From Saccoglossus kowalevskii (Eukaryota > Hemichordata > Enteropneusta > Harrimaniidae), in NCBI RefSeq assembly GCF_000003605.2, contig NW_003151253.1:549421-571935 (forward strand): a stretch of DNA of 22,515 bases, read 5' to 3'. This document shows positions 1 through 11,304 of this stretch, in pieces; the stretch's first letter is position 1; every line of letters begins with the position of its first letter. The notes beneath the pieces are model-generated. The model worked only from the letters and a program-made list of their open reading frames with translations, did not search any database and was not told the origin of the DNA. Both the position numbers and the translations under genes were made by a program.

Positions 1-957
1 AAACAGATATTCCCTATAATTACAGGCTCTGCTCTATCTCCCTCTTAAAAATATGTGATATGATACTGATGTTCCAGATATCTGGGTAAATACCTGAATC
101 CAAGATGAGGTTGTAAAGTTTTTGTAGTGGTTTAATCAGGAAGTCTGAACTTTGATGTTGTCAAACATTACTGGTCGTCGCACCACGCATGCGCGAGATA
201 TGGGTCTCGTTTTTTTTCTTTTCTCGCTACCTTAGTACTTACGCTAATATATGTGCGCCTTGCATGAATTGTACTACAAAAATCTTTATATATATATATT
301 ATTTGGCAAAGTGTGTATTGATATCAGAAGAACAGATCAGTGCACATATAGTCTGACTTGCACCCGAGACTAGTAGAGGTATTCTAAATAAATTTAAAAC
401 GTTCGATTGTAGAATGAGGGTTTAGTGAGAACAAAAATCAAGGTTGTGCACAATAACTAAAGGAAGCTGAAAATACTGTGCCCGTCACTTGAGTTTTGTG
501 AATGGATGAATGAATTTCACCATAAACAAAAAGAAAACGACGTTTCACAAGAGTTGAGTTTTGAAGTTTATGTTGTGTTCATTTTTTATTTCAACTTCAA
601 GACATACGAGTTTTAGATTTGAGGAACGCCTTTAATGCCAGAAATGGGTATACATTGTTTGTTTGTTTGTTTTTATTTAAATGAACCTTTTTGGGAAAGG
701 CACTTAAATCCGAATCTTTCACCAGTTCTTGAGATAAATGTAATTTTCAATCACTCGATATTAAGATATTTTTGACAATACAGTGACAGTTCGATATCAA
801 ATTCTACTTTCCTTTGATTGGTTATCGATGCTCGAAAAATTTCTTCCATGAAATTTGGAGTCGTACGTATGATCGAGAGATATTCTCCCAACATTTTAAC
901 CTGAATCGTTCAAATCTAGAAAATTTGGGTGATTAGTCAAAAATTGCAGCACTGAAA
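1..957. other. Non-coding stretch, no gene seen
   Basis: No open reading frame with protein-like character is visible. There is a short (TA)n tract at 287-299 and a GTTT microsatellite near 657-672. A CpG-rich patch at 173-205 resembles the terminal sequence of the TTAA-flanked MITE at 5401-5568 (GGTCGTC, then ACC, CGCA and GCGCGA in the same order), so it may be an old, broken copy. Confidence 0.5.
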
Positions 958-986
958 CACAGTCCCTCTATCACAGAGGGACTGTG
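958..986. repeat. Perfect 12-bp hairpin, CCCTCT family
   Basis: CACAGTCCCTCT at 958-969 is exactly complementary to AGAGGGACTGTG at 975-986, with a 5-base loop. A similar hairpin lies at 19337-19361, and half-sites lie at 17957-17971 and 18279-18290. The bases following the right arm (CTGAAATAAATACTA) resemble those following the 17957 half-site (CTGGAAATAAAGGCTA). The recurrence suggests a dispersed repeat family rather than a chance palindrome. Confidence 0.6.
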
Positions 987-2534
987 ACTGAAATAAATAC
1001 TAATGTCGCCCTGTTTACTGGGGAAATACCTTGCTGTTTGTCCAAAACATACGTAGTGCGTGACAATATTTCAGTAAGTAATCAGCCGTCAGTTTATCAT
1101 ACCATTGGCCATCCAAAGCACTGCCATACGCTGACCTCCCTGTGGTCACGGAGCGTATATGCGGTTATGGTTTATAACCTTTGATGCATAGAACATTGCA
1201 CTTTGTATCAAGTGACGATACCTACGAAAATATTCCCTTTATGTTACACAGCCTACGTACAGGTAGCCATCAAGATTGGGACGGTCTTTTATTCGGTGTG
1301 CTCACAAAATGTGATAACCGTGTCTCGAACAATGAATCCGATCCGGAATATGCTCGCCTAAATAAAGAGGGTATTCATTTTTATAATTAAGGGAATGTTT
1401 ATGTTTTCAAACTCACGATCAAGTTCATTGTATCCCAAGGCCTTCCACCTTTCATTGTCGAACATTGCTCCATATGTTAACCTGATTTCGCTTTGTGTGT
1501 GTTAATGATGTGGCATAGATTCTACGTGCAATAGTGACAGAGATGATAGTAATTATATTCAATTATCTACTAGCTTAAAGCCACTACATGTTTACACAGG
1601 TATTACACGAACATATCTAGTAAAAAAAAGACTCTTATTTGTCCTGTTTTAAAAGAACTGAGAAAGTACATTAAAAAGATACCCAACCATTTAATTTCAA
1701 ATACATAATTTGCATAATATATGCTCTAATTAGTATCGAATTCTCATAACAATTAATTTCCACCTTTCGGTTATTTCGCAGTTTCGTGGTATGAGTACAT
1801 GCATACTAATTACCTAGTTTGCATAATCAGTAGCAAAGTGTTGTATGGTCCTGTATACATAGCTAGAAACACTCCAACCATCATTATAAAGGTATTACTG
1901 CACGTTTTTACCCTATTTCTATTCAAGCTCCTCCTCGAAAACTTCAAAATAGGAGATTTCCCTTTGTCCCCGACGATTGATTTGTGCACTTTGTATATGT
2001 ACGCTTTGTAACAGGAGACCCATGTCAAACGCTACACGACGGTAACCAGTTATCGCACCTCAAACGCGTGGTTTACCTTCGAACCGCCGAGCTTATAATT
2101 CGGTATTGAGATTTTTGATGGCAACAATCAAACGAACATTCGACGCAGTAGCTACTAAGTAATCTGGCATACTGAGTACCCATGGTTACACGAGACACAA
2201 TATACTACTTTTTTGAAATTAAATTATTGTTTGTTTTCAAAAAAAAAATAACCTCTCCATCACTATTCTGAAGAAAAAAATCGCCGTCCAATTTCGTGAA
2301 AACAATTTTTCACAATATGACTCCACGTAACACATGTGATGTTTTAATCCTGACAGATAAAAAAACAGTGGCGATACACTTAAAGGATTATGGTCACGCA
2401 TTTTAAAAATATTCTCAGTATTAAAATGCATTGTTGGTTTGTGTCTTTCATTCACACTAGCATAGCATAGCATTCCAGAGTTTATTTAAATTCACTTCGT
2501 TCAACCCTTGACAGAATGATGTTTTTTGTTGCTG
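987..2534. other. Non-coding stretch, no recognisable gene
   Basis: Several 65-72 codon reading frames occur on both strands. None shows a domain, a flanking promoter or credible splice sites. The frame at 1181-1390 (+) has the most protein-like composition (a stretch rich in D, N, E, W and G before a TAA stop), but I recognise nothing in it. The rest is AT-rich sequence with poly-A and poly-T runs near 2240-2280. Confidence 0.4.
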
Positions 2535-2559
2535 TTTTTTTTTTTTTTTTTTTTTTTTT
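2535..2559. repeat. Poly-T tract (25 T)
   Basis: This is an uninterrupted run of 25 T. On the minus strand it would be a poly-A tail for an element lying at higher coordinates, but no SINE A/B boxes or LINE-like sequence can be seen next to it, so I annotate it only as a homopolymer. Confidence 0.9.
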
Positions 2560-2882
2560 CTTGAAACTTGTTTAAATATGACCTTTACTATTGACGGCCA
2601 CCGCACGGCGCTACAAACGTTGCATCCCTAAGTTCATTGCAAGCTGTTACCCGAGCTGTCACTTATGTTTACAGATAAAACGTATGTTCGTAAATTTATG
2701 TATTGGTTTGAAACCCTCCCCTGAAATTAAAACATTATAAATCTTTACAGTACGCTAGTTTATTGATTGTAATTATTATGTATTGATTTATTAATTAATG
2801 GGTTGAATTATTGACACATTTTATGTCGTGTAATGTTGGGGCATGTCTGTTTCATGACTTAATGACCTTAGATAAGTACATT
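2560..2882. other. Non-coding stretch, nothing seen
   Basis: AT-rich sequence with TATTGATT-type runs. There is no reading frame, RNA gene or repeat I can support. Confidence 0.5.
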
Positions 2883-2953
2883 ATTGTTCCATAATGACCC
2901 CTGTTTTTTCAAATATTGTATTTATTTCAGCAAATGTTTGCAGACCGCTGTTA
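2883..2953 (+). repeat. Diverged direct repeat, copy A
   Basis: This copy shares an ordered series of motifs with 3063-3146: ATTGTTCC, AATGA.CCCTG, TTTTT, AATATTGTATTTATTTC, AAATG and TTTGCAGAC..CTGT. Copy B carries about ten extra bases near its 3' third. The spacing of about 180 bp suggests an old local duplication or two fragments of one repeat. Confidence 0.6.
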
Positions 2954-3062
2954 CAATATTTACTCATTTAATGGTAGACTATCGCACGTTGCTTTTCGCG
3001 CCAATTCTGAAAAGCTTTGTCTCCTAGATTAACAAAAAGGTTGTTTGTATGTATAACTTTAG

Positions 3063-3146
3063 ATATTGTTCCAATAATGATCCCTGGTTTTTGAATATTG
3101 TATTTATTTCGAAATGTTAAATTCTAAATGTTTGCAGACTACTGTA
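3063..3146 (+). repeat. Diverged direct repeat, copy B
   Basis: This is the second copy of the repeat at 2883-2953, about 80% similar by eye with one insertion of about ten bases. It ends about 115 bp before the foldback element that starts near 3261. Confidence 0.6.
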
Positions 3147-3260
3147 GCATTAATTTCGAGTTTCAATTTTGCTATTTTCGTTGATCAGCTCAATTAAATC
3201 CACATGAAAAAAATAACATTGTAAATAGTACTTTCTAGAAACATGAACTTATTACGTTCG

Positions 3261-3727
3261 TGAATTATTCATTTCAACAAAAGAAAATGCAAAAATTATC
3301 AAAACAGCACAATTTGACCAAAAATTGAAAAAAAAAATTAAAATAACTATAACTACGTATTATTGTCACTGTAGCGACTACTTGAGAAGAATATTATCTC
3401 TTTCATTCTTGCGACCGCTCAGAGGTATAAGAATAATGTTATCTCTGTCATTCTTGGGTCGCTCCGGCTCGGGGATATAATCTCATCTTGTTATAAATTG
3501 GGGCCCCTCGGGGTTAATGTTATCTTTTCTTGGGACAACTCGTGGATAATATTATTTTCTTTGTTCAAATATATCCCTGAGCGGCCCGATAATGAAGGAG
3601 ATAATAGTATCCTTGGATGGTCCCAATGACAGAGAGATAATATTATGTTGTTACGTAGTCATTTTCAATATTGGTCGAATTCTGCTGTTTTGATTAGTTT
3701 GCACGTTCTGTGGGTGATATGAATTAT
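3261..3727. mobile_element. Foldback-type element with tandem subrepeats
   Basis: The two ends are long imperfect inverted repeats. The best core is 3298-3331 against the complement of 3662-3694, sharing ATCAAAACAGCA, AATT.GACCAA and ATTGAAAA. Similarity continues outward (TTATTCAT at 3265-3272, complement of ATGAATTA at 3719-3726) and inward (AACTACG at 3351-3357, complement of CGTAGT at 3654-3659). Inside, the left half carries two tandem units with ATTATCTCT, TCATTCTTG and CGCTC (3390-3420 and 3432-3464). The right half carries matching units in the opposite orientation (3579-3612 and 3614-3646). There is no coding capacity. No clear target duplication was found, so the outer limits are approximate. 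Confidence 0.7.
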
Positions 3728-5396
3728 TTATGTGACTCAGTGAAACTGCTCAAAATAGAAATCAAATGCCACTGAAAACAAATAATATTACAGTATAAGT
3801 AAAGTACTCTGACCGGGCCCATGTCCTCACAATTACGCCTTGGGCATATGCATTTTTTTCCGAGCGGGCCCATAACGTCCTGGTATATCATATCCTATTC
3901 ATTTTTGGTATTACGATTCTTGATCTGAGTTTTAACATGGTTTGGCAAAGGTTGGAATTTCATGTTTTAGTCGTCGTTATATGCAGTCATTTGACTGTCC
4001 GTAAATACATACATTACGTCCTATTCAAGGACTATATAATAGTACAAACATCTGACGCACACCAAAGTTTAGGTTTCCCAAAATAAAATTGAAATTGGTA
4101 TTTCCATTTAAATCCTAAATTCTCAGAATAAACCAGAATGTGGATTTTTTTTTTTTATCTCGATGGTGTTTTGTAAAACAAGTGTAAATCAGTAATTGGT
4201 ATTTATTGACAAGGATCAGTGGTGCTTGTCGAAATCTCGTTATGTGAAGACCGCTCCGAGAAGTGAGTTTCCGTCTTGAATGAAAAGACATTCCTACTAC
4301 TACTACTGTTACTGCGAGACTTCAACCCACACACCTTCTGTCAATGAATTCGTCGCTGCCTGCTCCACACCTGTATTTTTCTTTTTACTCGTTTACCAGG
4401 CCAACCTACTAGAAAAACACTGGGAGTGGGAGGTTTTGTGTTGATAACGGCTGCTTTTAGACAAATATCAGCGCTAATCATGAAATGTCAGCCAGGGAGG
4501 GTTGATCTAGTATCTGGTATCCCCTCCCTCCCTCATCAAATTATTTACCCAACATGTGAAGCCCTTCTGATATGTGTTGTCGGATTTGTTTCTGAACTTC
4601 CTATTTATGACGAATGCAAAGGTTAACGAACTAATTTAGTAAAGGATATGGAAGTTGTAAGGAAACACTGAAGTTGGACAATTCATTAATTTAACTCGTT
4701 GACATGGTTACCTCTCCTGTACTCAGACATCTGTCATTTCCCGGGGGTCGTTAATTTGAGACGATAATATAGATAAATAAGTACTTAACCCGGGGTAATC
4801 TGTGAAACGACACAAATTACATCACTATGTCATGACTAGCGCTTCAAATGAAATAAGGTTTATCTCTCACGGAAAGCTATTTCCATGCAACCCGTTAGGT
4901 AGACCATGGAGCTAATTTTAATTTATTAAATTTATTTTACCTCCATGTGTAGACGTACTTTAGACACGATGCAAGTATTTTACATGAGGCATGAGACCCC
5001 CTAAGTGCATGTTTCAATTGCATGAAGCCACTGTAGTCTTACTAAGCACAGTGTAGCACTACTAGATCCACATTCAACTACATTAAAACAGTTTAGTTTC
5101 CGCAAATATCAAATCTGAACACAAAGCGGATATTCGTGAAAAAAATAAACTTTGTTTCTTACTGTGTTCTAAGATTTACTATTACAGTGTCTCTGTAATA
5201 CAGGAATATATGATTTCTGTGAAGAAACCACTCGTACATATCAATCTAAAGTTCAGATTGTCACATATGGGGTATACACAGAAGAAATTGTGTTTTTTTT
5301 AAAAATAATTACTTGAATGGTATATCTACATGACAAAATACAACATGTTCAGATTACAGTTAAACTATCACCTCCACATACACAAGTTGGCGTAAT
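3728..5396. other. Non-coding stretch, no gene seen
   Basis: No convincing gene. Small items: a repeated CGGGCCCAT motif at about 3815 and 3868, a (CTA)n tract near 4291-4303 and a T-run at 4145-4156. The 66-codon frame at 4426-4626 (+) has no recognisable domain or regulatory context. Confidence 0.5.
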
Positions 5397-5400
5397 TTAA

Positions 5401-5568
5401 AGCGGGGGGGGGTCGTTACCTGCGCATGCGACAGACGGTCATAGCGCCGCGTCGTTGTTTACAAACAGGCGTCTACCCAGAAACCTATCCGTAAACGTTT
5501 TTAGCGTGCGTTGTTATCGTTGCTTGGGACTCAAATATCGCGCGTGCGCAGGTGACGACCCCACCGCT
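5401..5568. mobile_element. MITE flanked by TTAA (piggyBac-like target site)
   Basis: A 168-bp GC-rich element sits in AT-rich surroundings. TTAA is present immediately on both sides (5397-5400 and 5569-5572), as expected for a TTAA target duplication. The ends are inverted repeats of about 28-30 bp. Both strands read AGCGG, then a G-run, GGTCGT, ACCTGCGCA and GCG; the arms differ by one 2-base gap in the G-run and a few substitutions. There is no reading frame, so the element is non-autonomous. TTAA duplication is the hallmark of the piggyBac superfamily, but the termini are not the usual piggyBac CCY ends, so the superfamily is inferred. Confidence 0.8.
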
Positions 5569-5572
5569 TTAA

Positions 5573-7191
5573 GTGAATGATTTTTTGAGAAGTTTTGATC
5601 GTTCATGTGTTCTTTCAGGAAAATACGATATTCTCAGATTCATGTAATGAACTTGCCAGGTGTCTGTTCGATTTCCCACGAGAAAAGATATAATGGGATT
5701 GTTATCTCAATTTACACCTGAGTTTGCGGGATTTGTGGGAGTCAGTTGTTTATAGTTATAAATAACAGTATTGTCTATTGTTTCCTCACAGGTGGGCCAT
5801 GAGTTGTGTCGACATAATAGTCGTTTGTTTGTGGTTCTGAGTCATTTACCTTTCCCGGAAACGGGTCATAACCTGCTCGTAACTTGTGTTTAGTGTGTGT
5901 GTGTGTGTGTGTGGGGGGGGGGGGTTATGGGATAGGTAACCTCGTGTGCTACATTGGTTATCCAATGCACGGTTACGTATTTAGTAACCGTGACCAATGG
6001 GAGCAAAGTTCGAAGAACGCGATATATGCAAATTAGACTCATCAGAAAGTATTCGCACCTGGCGAGTAGAGTCCCTATGTAGCGATAGAGCGTGGAGATC
6101 CAGGTCATAATAGGTCACATCTATTCGTTGAAAGGTCGATTTGTCGTACTATATAACGAACAGATCCGGTAATTTGCAATGCTGTCTAAAGAATGAACAA
6201 ACAATGTATGAAGTCGGTTAATTTTCACTGATTTTTGAAGAGTTGAAAAAAGGGTAAACTCGCTGGATTTACAAATTTAAGTTTTAGTGCGCCAGATGTT
6301 CCATCACTAAGAGGAAAGTTGTACTCTTCAACTGTACCATATGGGATGAAGATCGTTCAGAGTGCTGCTCGTTCGCTGAATGGGTACTGTAATAATGATT
6401 GGAACGAAAATAGACTATTTATCCAGGGAACGGACGTTGTTGGGGAAGAAACCCGGTACTAGTAAACTGGTACTGTTAGGAAAGAGTACTTTCCCCGTAA
6501 ATGCTGAACGAAAACTGTTATCAATTGAGACGAGCTAAAAAGCAATATTATTTACGGGTCGACAGCAAGGAGCACTATCAGGGCTCTAACATTTACATTC
6601 CCAGGAAAGATTTATTTTTAGAAAACAGTGTTTCAATTACCTTAATTGGAATTCTTACTACATGTACAATAAATTAGCATTATTACCAATTTACATACCA
6701 AAAACAAATAAATCAGGGGCTGTACTGAATAGATTAGAAATATCCGCCCAAAATATAAATGGTCCACCCTTCTCATTGTTTTAAAAAGTAAACCCCTAAA
6801 ACCACGTCCACGTCGGAGCAATGACACCCACTGCATGCAACGAAAATATATTCCTTATCAAGTGATCGGCTCTGACTGTTTCTAGAATTTAGAGATGTTC
6901 AGTTTGCTGTTCACTCGTGGTGAGTCGAGGTGCAGTCAAGCGAATTGAGGCCACTGAACACCGAAGGGAAAGCTGTATTATGTCTTCAAGTCAGGGGAGT
7001 TCTAATAAATGTAATTTACACGCATGGTAACCTGCACTGAATCGTCAATAGTGTGTTTATATTGTTGTTTACTTATTAACGGACATGCAGACATTAATTA
7101 GCAGCGAACAGAAAAAGGGGTAAAATTCTTTTCAAATTGAATCAATTGTTGATTGTAGTCCAACTAGGTATGTCGTATATAAGCCAACTTA
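5573..7191. other. Non-coding stretch with simple repeats
   Basis: No supportable gene. The stretch holds a (GT)10 microsatellite (5893-5912) followed directly by 12 G (5913-5924). It also holds a fragment at about 6216-6260 whose TTTTCACTGATTTTTGA matches the interior of the MITE at 7194-7377, probably a broken copy. The frames near 5890-6108 and 6642-6836 (-) are low-information and have no domain. Confidence 0.5.
5893..5924 (+). repeat. (GT)10 followed by G12
   Basis: A dinucleotide GT run at 5893-5912 passes directly into an uninterrupted G-run at 5913-5924. It is likely to be length-variable. Confidence 0.95.
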
Positions 7192-7193
7192 TA

Positions 7194-7377
7194 CTGTAAA
7201 TTGCTTTATTTTAGCCGGAATTAATTTTCGCTGAAAAGACTTTTTGGGCTGTTTTGTATAAAGTTTATTTTCACTGATTTTTGATGAATTGATTGTAAAA
7301 TGCGAGAAAAGGTTTATTTTCACTGAATCATCTCTCCAGCGAACATAAATTCCAAGTGAAAATAAATTACTTTACAG
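7194..7377. mobile_element. TA-flanked MITE, family CTGTAAA, copy 1
   Basis: The ends are CTGTAAA (7194-7200) and TTTACAG (7371-7377), flanked on both sides by TA. Including the TA, 7192-7212 and the complement of 7359-7379 agree at 18 of 21 positions. The interior repeats the phrase TTTATTTTCACTGA twice (7262-7275 and 7311-7324). It has no coding capacity. The TA duplication and short inverted ends fit a Tc1/mariner-type MITE. A relative with the same ends is at 14899-15105. Confidence 0.8.
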
Positions 7378-7379
7378 TA

Positions 7380-10300
7380 CTCAAATTGGGAAAAATGCGC
7401 GTATGTTTTAATGGGGGTAATATTAGCTGGTTTTAGCTTTAGTTGCCACGGCAACATATTCTATCACCTGTACGAAAAATCTTAAATCAGGCGGAACCAA
7501 TTTTGTTAAATGTTTTGTGTAAACACTTTACGGTCTTGTGGAATTGTCGGTACTGTAACTTGGAGAGACGTGTTTTCGGTCTATTAACACAAACGACACA
7601 GTAATGCTGTTTAGAACCATGAAAGTTCCCTAAAATTGTTGACAGATATCTGCTCATCAACCCTGTGGAGAAGGCGCGACCTTTCTATTGGGTTTGGGGG
7701 CATGCTCCCCAACATTTTGTCGAGGGGGCGACTGCCACCACCCCCTCCCCGTGCCGTGCCACTGGGTGAAGCTGTAGTTTTGTCTTACAGAATGACGGCA
7801 GTAAACCGGAAACAAGGTGCCTGTCTCACACGAACGCAAGAGTAAACCGAGGGTAAGACGTTTTAAAGTTGTATTTGTCGCCCAGTTCACCAAACTCAAT
7901 AATCTTCTAACCTTTACAAGAGAGAGAATTTCAAGAGGCGGAACATTTTTATTGTTGTAATACATTATTAAAAGTCTCTAAGAACAATGATCAAATGCTG
8001 ATTACAGTTTAAAGTGATGTTCAGTGAGCACACAGTCGTTAAATTTACTTTTACAGATCCGAGTGTGTTAGTGTTAAACACGTCCGTCTTTTTAGAACTA
8101 TGTTTCAGAGCCCAGTCTCAAATATCTTTATTTATTGTTGAAGAAATTGCGCGTCGTTGAACGCAAGCTATTGAATGTGCAATTCTTTTCTCAAATCAAG
8201 AGTAGATGGCCCTCCCACCTGTACGCATCCGGCGATCCCTTGTTTACTTGATCTGTTTTGTCGTCATGACAACAATTTAGGTCACAGGTTGAGTTTGGGG
8301 AGATACTGACCCAGTGACTGACGTCATTGAAAAGTTGAAAGTCTTATTATGGGGTGTGTTTACCGATAGGTGCGGAGTAAACATGTTGCTGTCATACGCA
8401 TATTATTAAGCGTTGTACTCATGTGTCGTAAACTTACTTTGACGTGGGTTGTTTCGTAATACGGAATAATAAATAAAGTGGGTTTATGTATTTACAGGGA
8501 AAACAAGTTTCATGTTAATTGATACCGTGTTTCTCGTGGTGAACCCAAATAGATTGTATACTAAGTTTTCTAATGTTACCTTTTTTTAAGTGTGTTTAAA
8601 CAGACCCAGCTTATTTGCATAATTACGGCCACCATTTGCGTCATCACTATGGAAGTCACTGGGACAGCCAGAGTACATCTACGAATTTCAAAGTACACCG
8701 CTATTTTTTTCATGCATACAGTAGAAAGCGTGTTTTATAAATCACAATGTTTATCGGTGTCGCAATTTTTTTTGGGGTTCGCTTTTAAATCCTGTTCGCA
8801 TGTAGTGGAACAACAATCTCGACAACTTTATTTAATCGTAAAATATTTCTTTGGTTAGTCATTCTCAGTCGAAAGTATGTTTGAGGACACTGTAAATTTT
8901 ATTTTTTTAAATAATGAACACAATTAGTTATACGGTAGTATTTAATTAATTGACAAGCAAAACCCAGTGGAAATTCGCCGTCCACAAAGTATTGGATTGT
9001 AGATACTAGTATGTCATTTATTTTAATGCATTGTGTAATATTGTTTTCAAATTGTCCGGATTTTTGGTTTGTTTCGGTTTTGTTCGACGATGATCTGGCA
9101 TTTGTATTTCAATGATAAATACATCTCAAATCCATTCCCGCCCTTCTCTCTTTCTCCGAAAAAAGTACCTACCCTGGTACGATAATACGTACCTGGATAA
9201 ATTTAAAATTATTATGAGTAGTGTACAAAGATCCGCAGCATCTATTAAATACAAGTCGTCACATCGATACAAAACCATGTCAATTATTTGGTCACGAATA
9301 TCAGAAATACTACACGAATATGAATGTATGTCCTGTGTACCTCTAATTAGACAGATATTGATCTAATTACAGAAGTTAGCTATCATTAGCGTGTCGATAT
9401 TTGTCCCCCTAATTGTTATCGACGAGACGTCAATTAACGAGCCCGATACCAAAGATATCGGTATCACAAATTGGATAACGCGTGCGCATGCAAGTCATTG
9501 CGATGATCGATAACATTGTTGTCATAACGACTCGGGATGGATATATGTTACACCGAGTTATGACGCAATTCAAAATAGTCGTTTCATCTTAACATATATA
9601 TATATATATACATGTACTAGCACATCGCTACACTGGTAGTACACGTGTATGTCTCGATCTGTTGGTTTCGCGCGTCAGTCTATTTCAGTATCGAAATTTG
9701 TCTATTGTACATTTCATCAAGAAATATATGTAATCTCACTTCTAAATGTGATAAACGACGTTCTGATTCAGAGTGTCGATATATGTGTTTTCATCGTAAG
9801 ACGAGTGAGTTGTTTTAAATTACACAGCACAAATTTGTACGTTTTGGGAAAGATGGTGTTCTATGTGATGATAAAGATGCTATTTCAGTAACGCGAGATT
9901 TGTTATCAGATTTGTGGTGATGTATATATCAAGAAAGGACACCTGTTGCTTTTATTTTACAATATAAATATAAATGTATTAATAGTAAAGCGGCGCAGAC
10001 GTGAGTTCATAAACATGAAATAGTTTTATAATGTACCACTGAAACACGGCGATGACCGAATGTTTAATATTAAAAACTTTGGACAATAGCCCCTCTGTAA
10101 CTGAATAATGCCCTGTGTAGTGATTTTGAATACGTTCAACTGTATCTATCGGAATTTAATTATTCACCACCACCCACCCCACCGCCCGAGACGAACAATT
10201 CATGTTCCGCATGAGTATGTGTAGTTGCGTTCCGGTGTAAGTACGAACTGCCCCCCCCCCTCTCCCGTTCATTTCTCGCACTGTTGCTGTCTTTGCCGGT

Positions 10301-10730
10301 GGCGAATTCGACCCAGTGACATGCTATTTGATACGCACAGCTCCGGGAACTGACCCGCTGGCTGACTACGATTACCTACAAGTACTGCCATTGAAATGTA
10401 ATAATAGACTGCATATGATTGGTATTATCGTTACCCTGCAGGTAAAACACTCAAAACAGATTATGGTGATTCGTAAAGTCATTGATTCTAATTTATTCAA
10501 GTTCTGTCGGGGTACACGGTATGATATATTCTCGTCCGAACTGACGTTTCCCTCGGCTCTACGACGGTACAAGTGCTAACTGTCTGTCAACAAGCGCTGT
10601 GTTTAATATCGTTTTACGACAAAACAACAGACCTCGCCATTTCGTCGAGTTAACGAATGATTGACGGGTCTACAAACCCGCTATTGTTTGGCTCACCCAA
10701 ACCAAGGTGAGTGAACGGCGATTCGAACTG
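7380..10730. other. Long non-coding stretch, no recognisable gene
   Basis: No gene can be supported. Items seen: a hairpin at 7694-7712 (TTGGGG/CCCCAA around GCATGC), a type often found in dispersed repeats; a GATACC/GGTATC palindrome at 9445-9465; an (AT)n run at 9594-9610; and a C10-11 run near 10250. Reading frames of 80-102 codons (7657-7965 on the minus strand, 8592-8858, 9112-9366, 9649-9891 and 10316-10579 on the plus strand) show no domain. The 10316 frame crosses a possible acceptor (ACGCACAG at 10332-10339) and a possible donor (CAG|GTAAAA at 10439-10447). It could be an internal exon, but I cannot support that. Confidence 0.4.
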
Positions 10731-10790
10731 TGACGTCTGTAACGTCATTGGATTGGCTTACTACCAATCGTAAACGATCAATTATTATAC
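10731..10790 (+). promoter_or_regulatory. CRE and triple CCAAT block, putative promoter
   Basis: A CRE-like TGACGTC lies at 10731-10737 and a second half-site (ACGTCA) at 10742-10747. Two CCAAT boxes on the opposite strand (ATTGG at 10747-10751 and 10752-10756) and one on this strand (CCAAT at 10764-10768) follow. TTATTATACC at about 10782-10791 could act as a weak TATA element. CRE plus CCAAT clusters are typical of CREB- and NF-Y-driven promoters. The block lies about 515-575 bases upstream of the small gene at 11305, on the same side as its start. Confidence 0.4.
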
Positions 10791-11304
10791 CGGGCAATTA
10801 GCATGTGAATGGAATGGGTAGATAACCGACAACCCTCGCCGCCATGCCAGGTTGTTGCACAGTCAAACAAGTGTAAATAAGCATCGAGCGCCGAGCCTGT
10901 AGAACCCACCCACCACTGTTCAATTCATACACCAGCAACGCTCGGTTGTACAGTCTAGGATTTTTTTCACACCAGTTCGATCACGATTGTTTTGGATTGA
11001 TACGAGAGACCGTACTATTTAACTGGTAATAGACTTCCCGTTTTAATGACATTGATGAAGACGATCGCCAGTTAACGGAGTTATTTTCACAACTGTGGTG
11101 TCATCTCGCAGTGTTGAAGTTGATTACTGACATCGCATTGTCCGATTTGTCCTGACCCAATCGTATTATTGTGAAAAGTTTTTCTCAAAGAATCGAGTCA
11201 TCGCCGCGAATAAACTGGTGTTCCGGCGTAAGTTTCGCATTTTGCAGGTCTGCGGTTAGTTTACAGACTGGTTTAGCCGATACGCGCTAAACAAAACCAA
11301 AATT

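Noticed and set aside
1181-1390. 69-codon plus-strand frame with protein-like composition
   Set aside because: Composition is suggestive, but there is no family match I can name, no supporting splice sites in the same frame and no promoter. Only homology or RNA data could rescue it.
2075-2088. GGTTCGAA on the minus strand, resembling a tRNA B box
   Set aside because: The flanking bases cannot form a T-arm and no A box or acceptor stem is present.
2535-2559. Poly-T as a minus-strand retroposon tail
   Set aside because: No SINE or LINE sequence, A/B boxes or target duplication next to it.
7657-7965. 102-codon frame on the minus strand
   Set aside because: No recognisable motif. It overlaps a G/C-rich hairpin repeat and a competing plus-strand frame.
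10316-10579. 87-codon plus-strand frame with possible acceptor and donor
   Set aside because: The splice motifs are weak and unsupported, and the translated segment matches nothing recognisable.
11226-11248. GTAAGT donor and TTTTGCAG acceptor in the leader of the orphan gene
   Set aside because: Only about 20 bases apart, far below a functional intron. Either could pair with a distant site, but nothing shows this.
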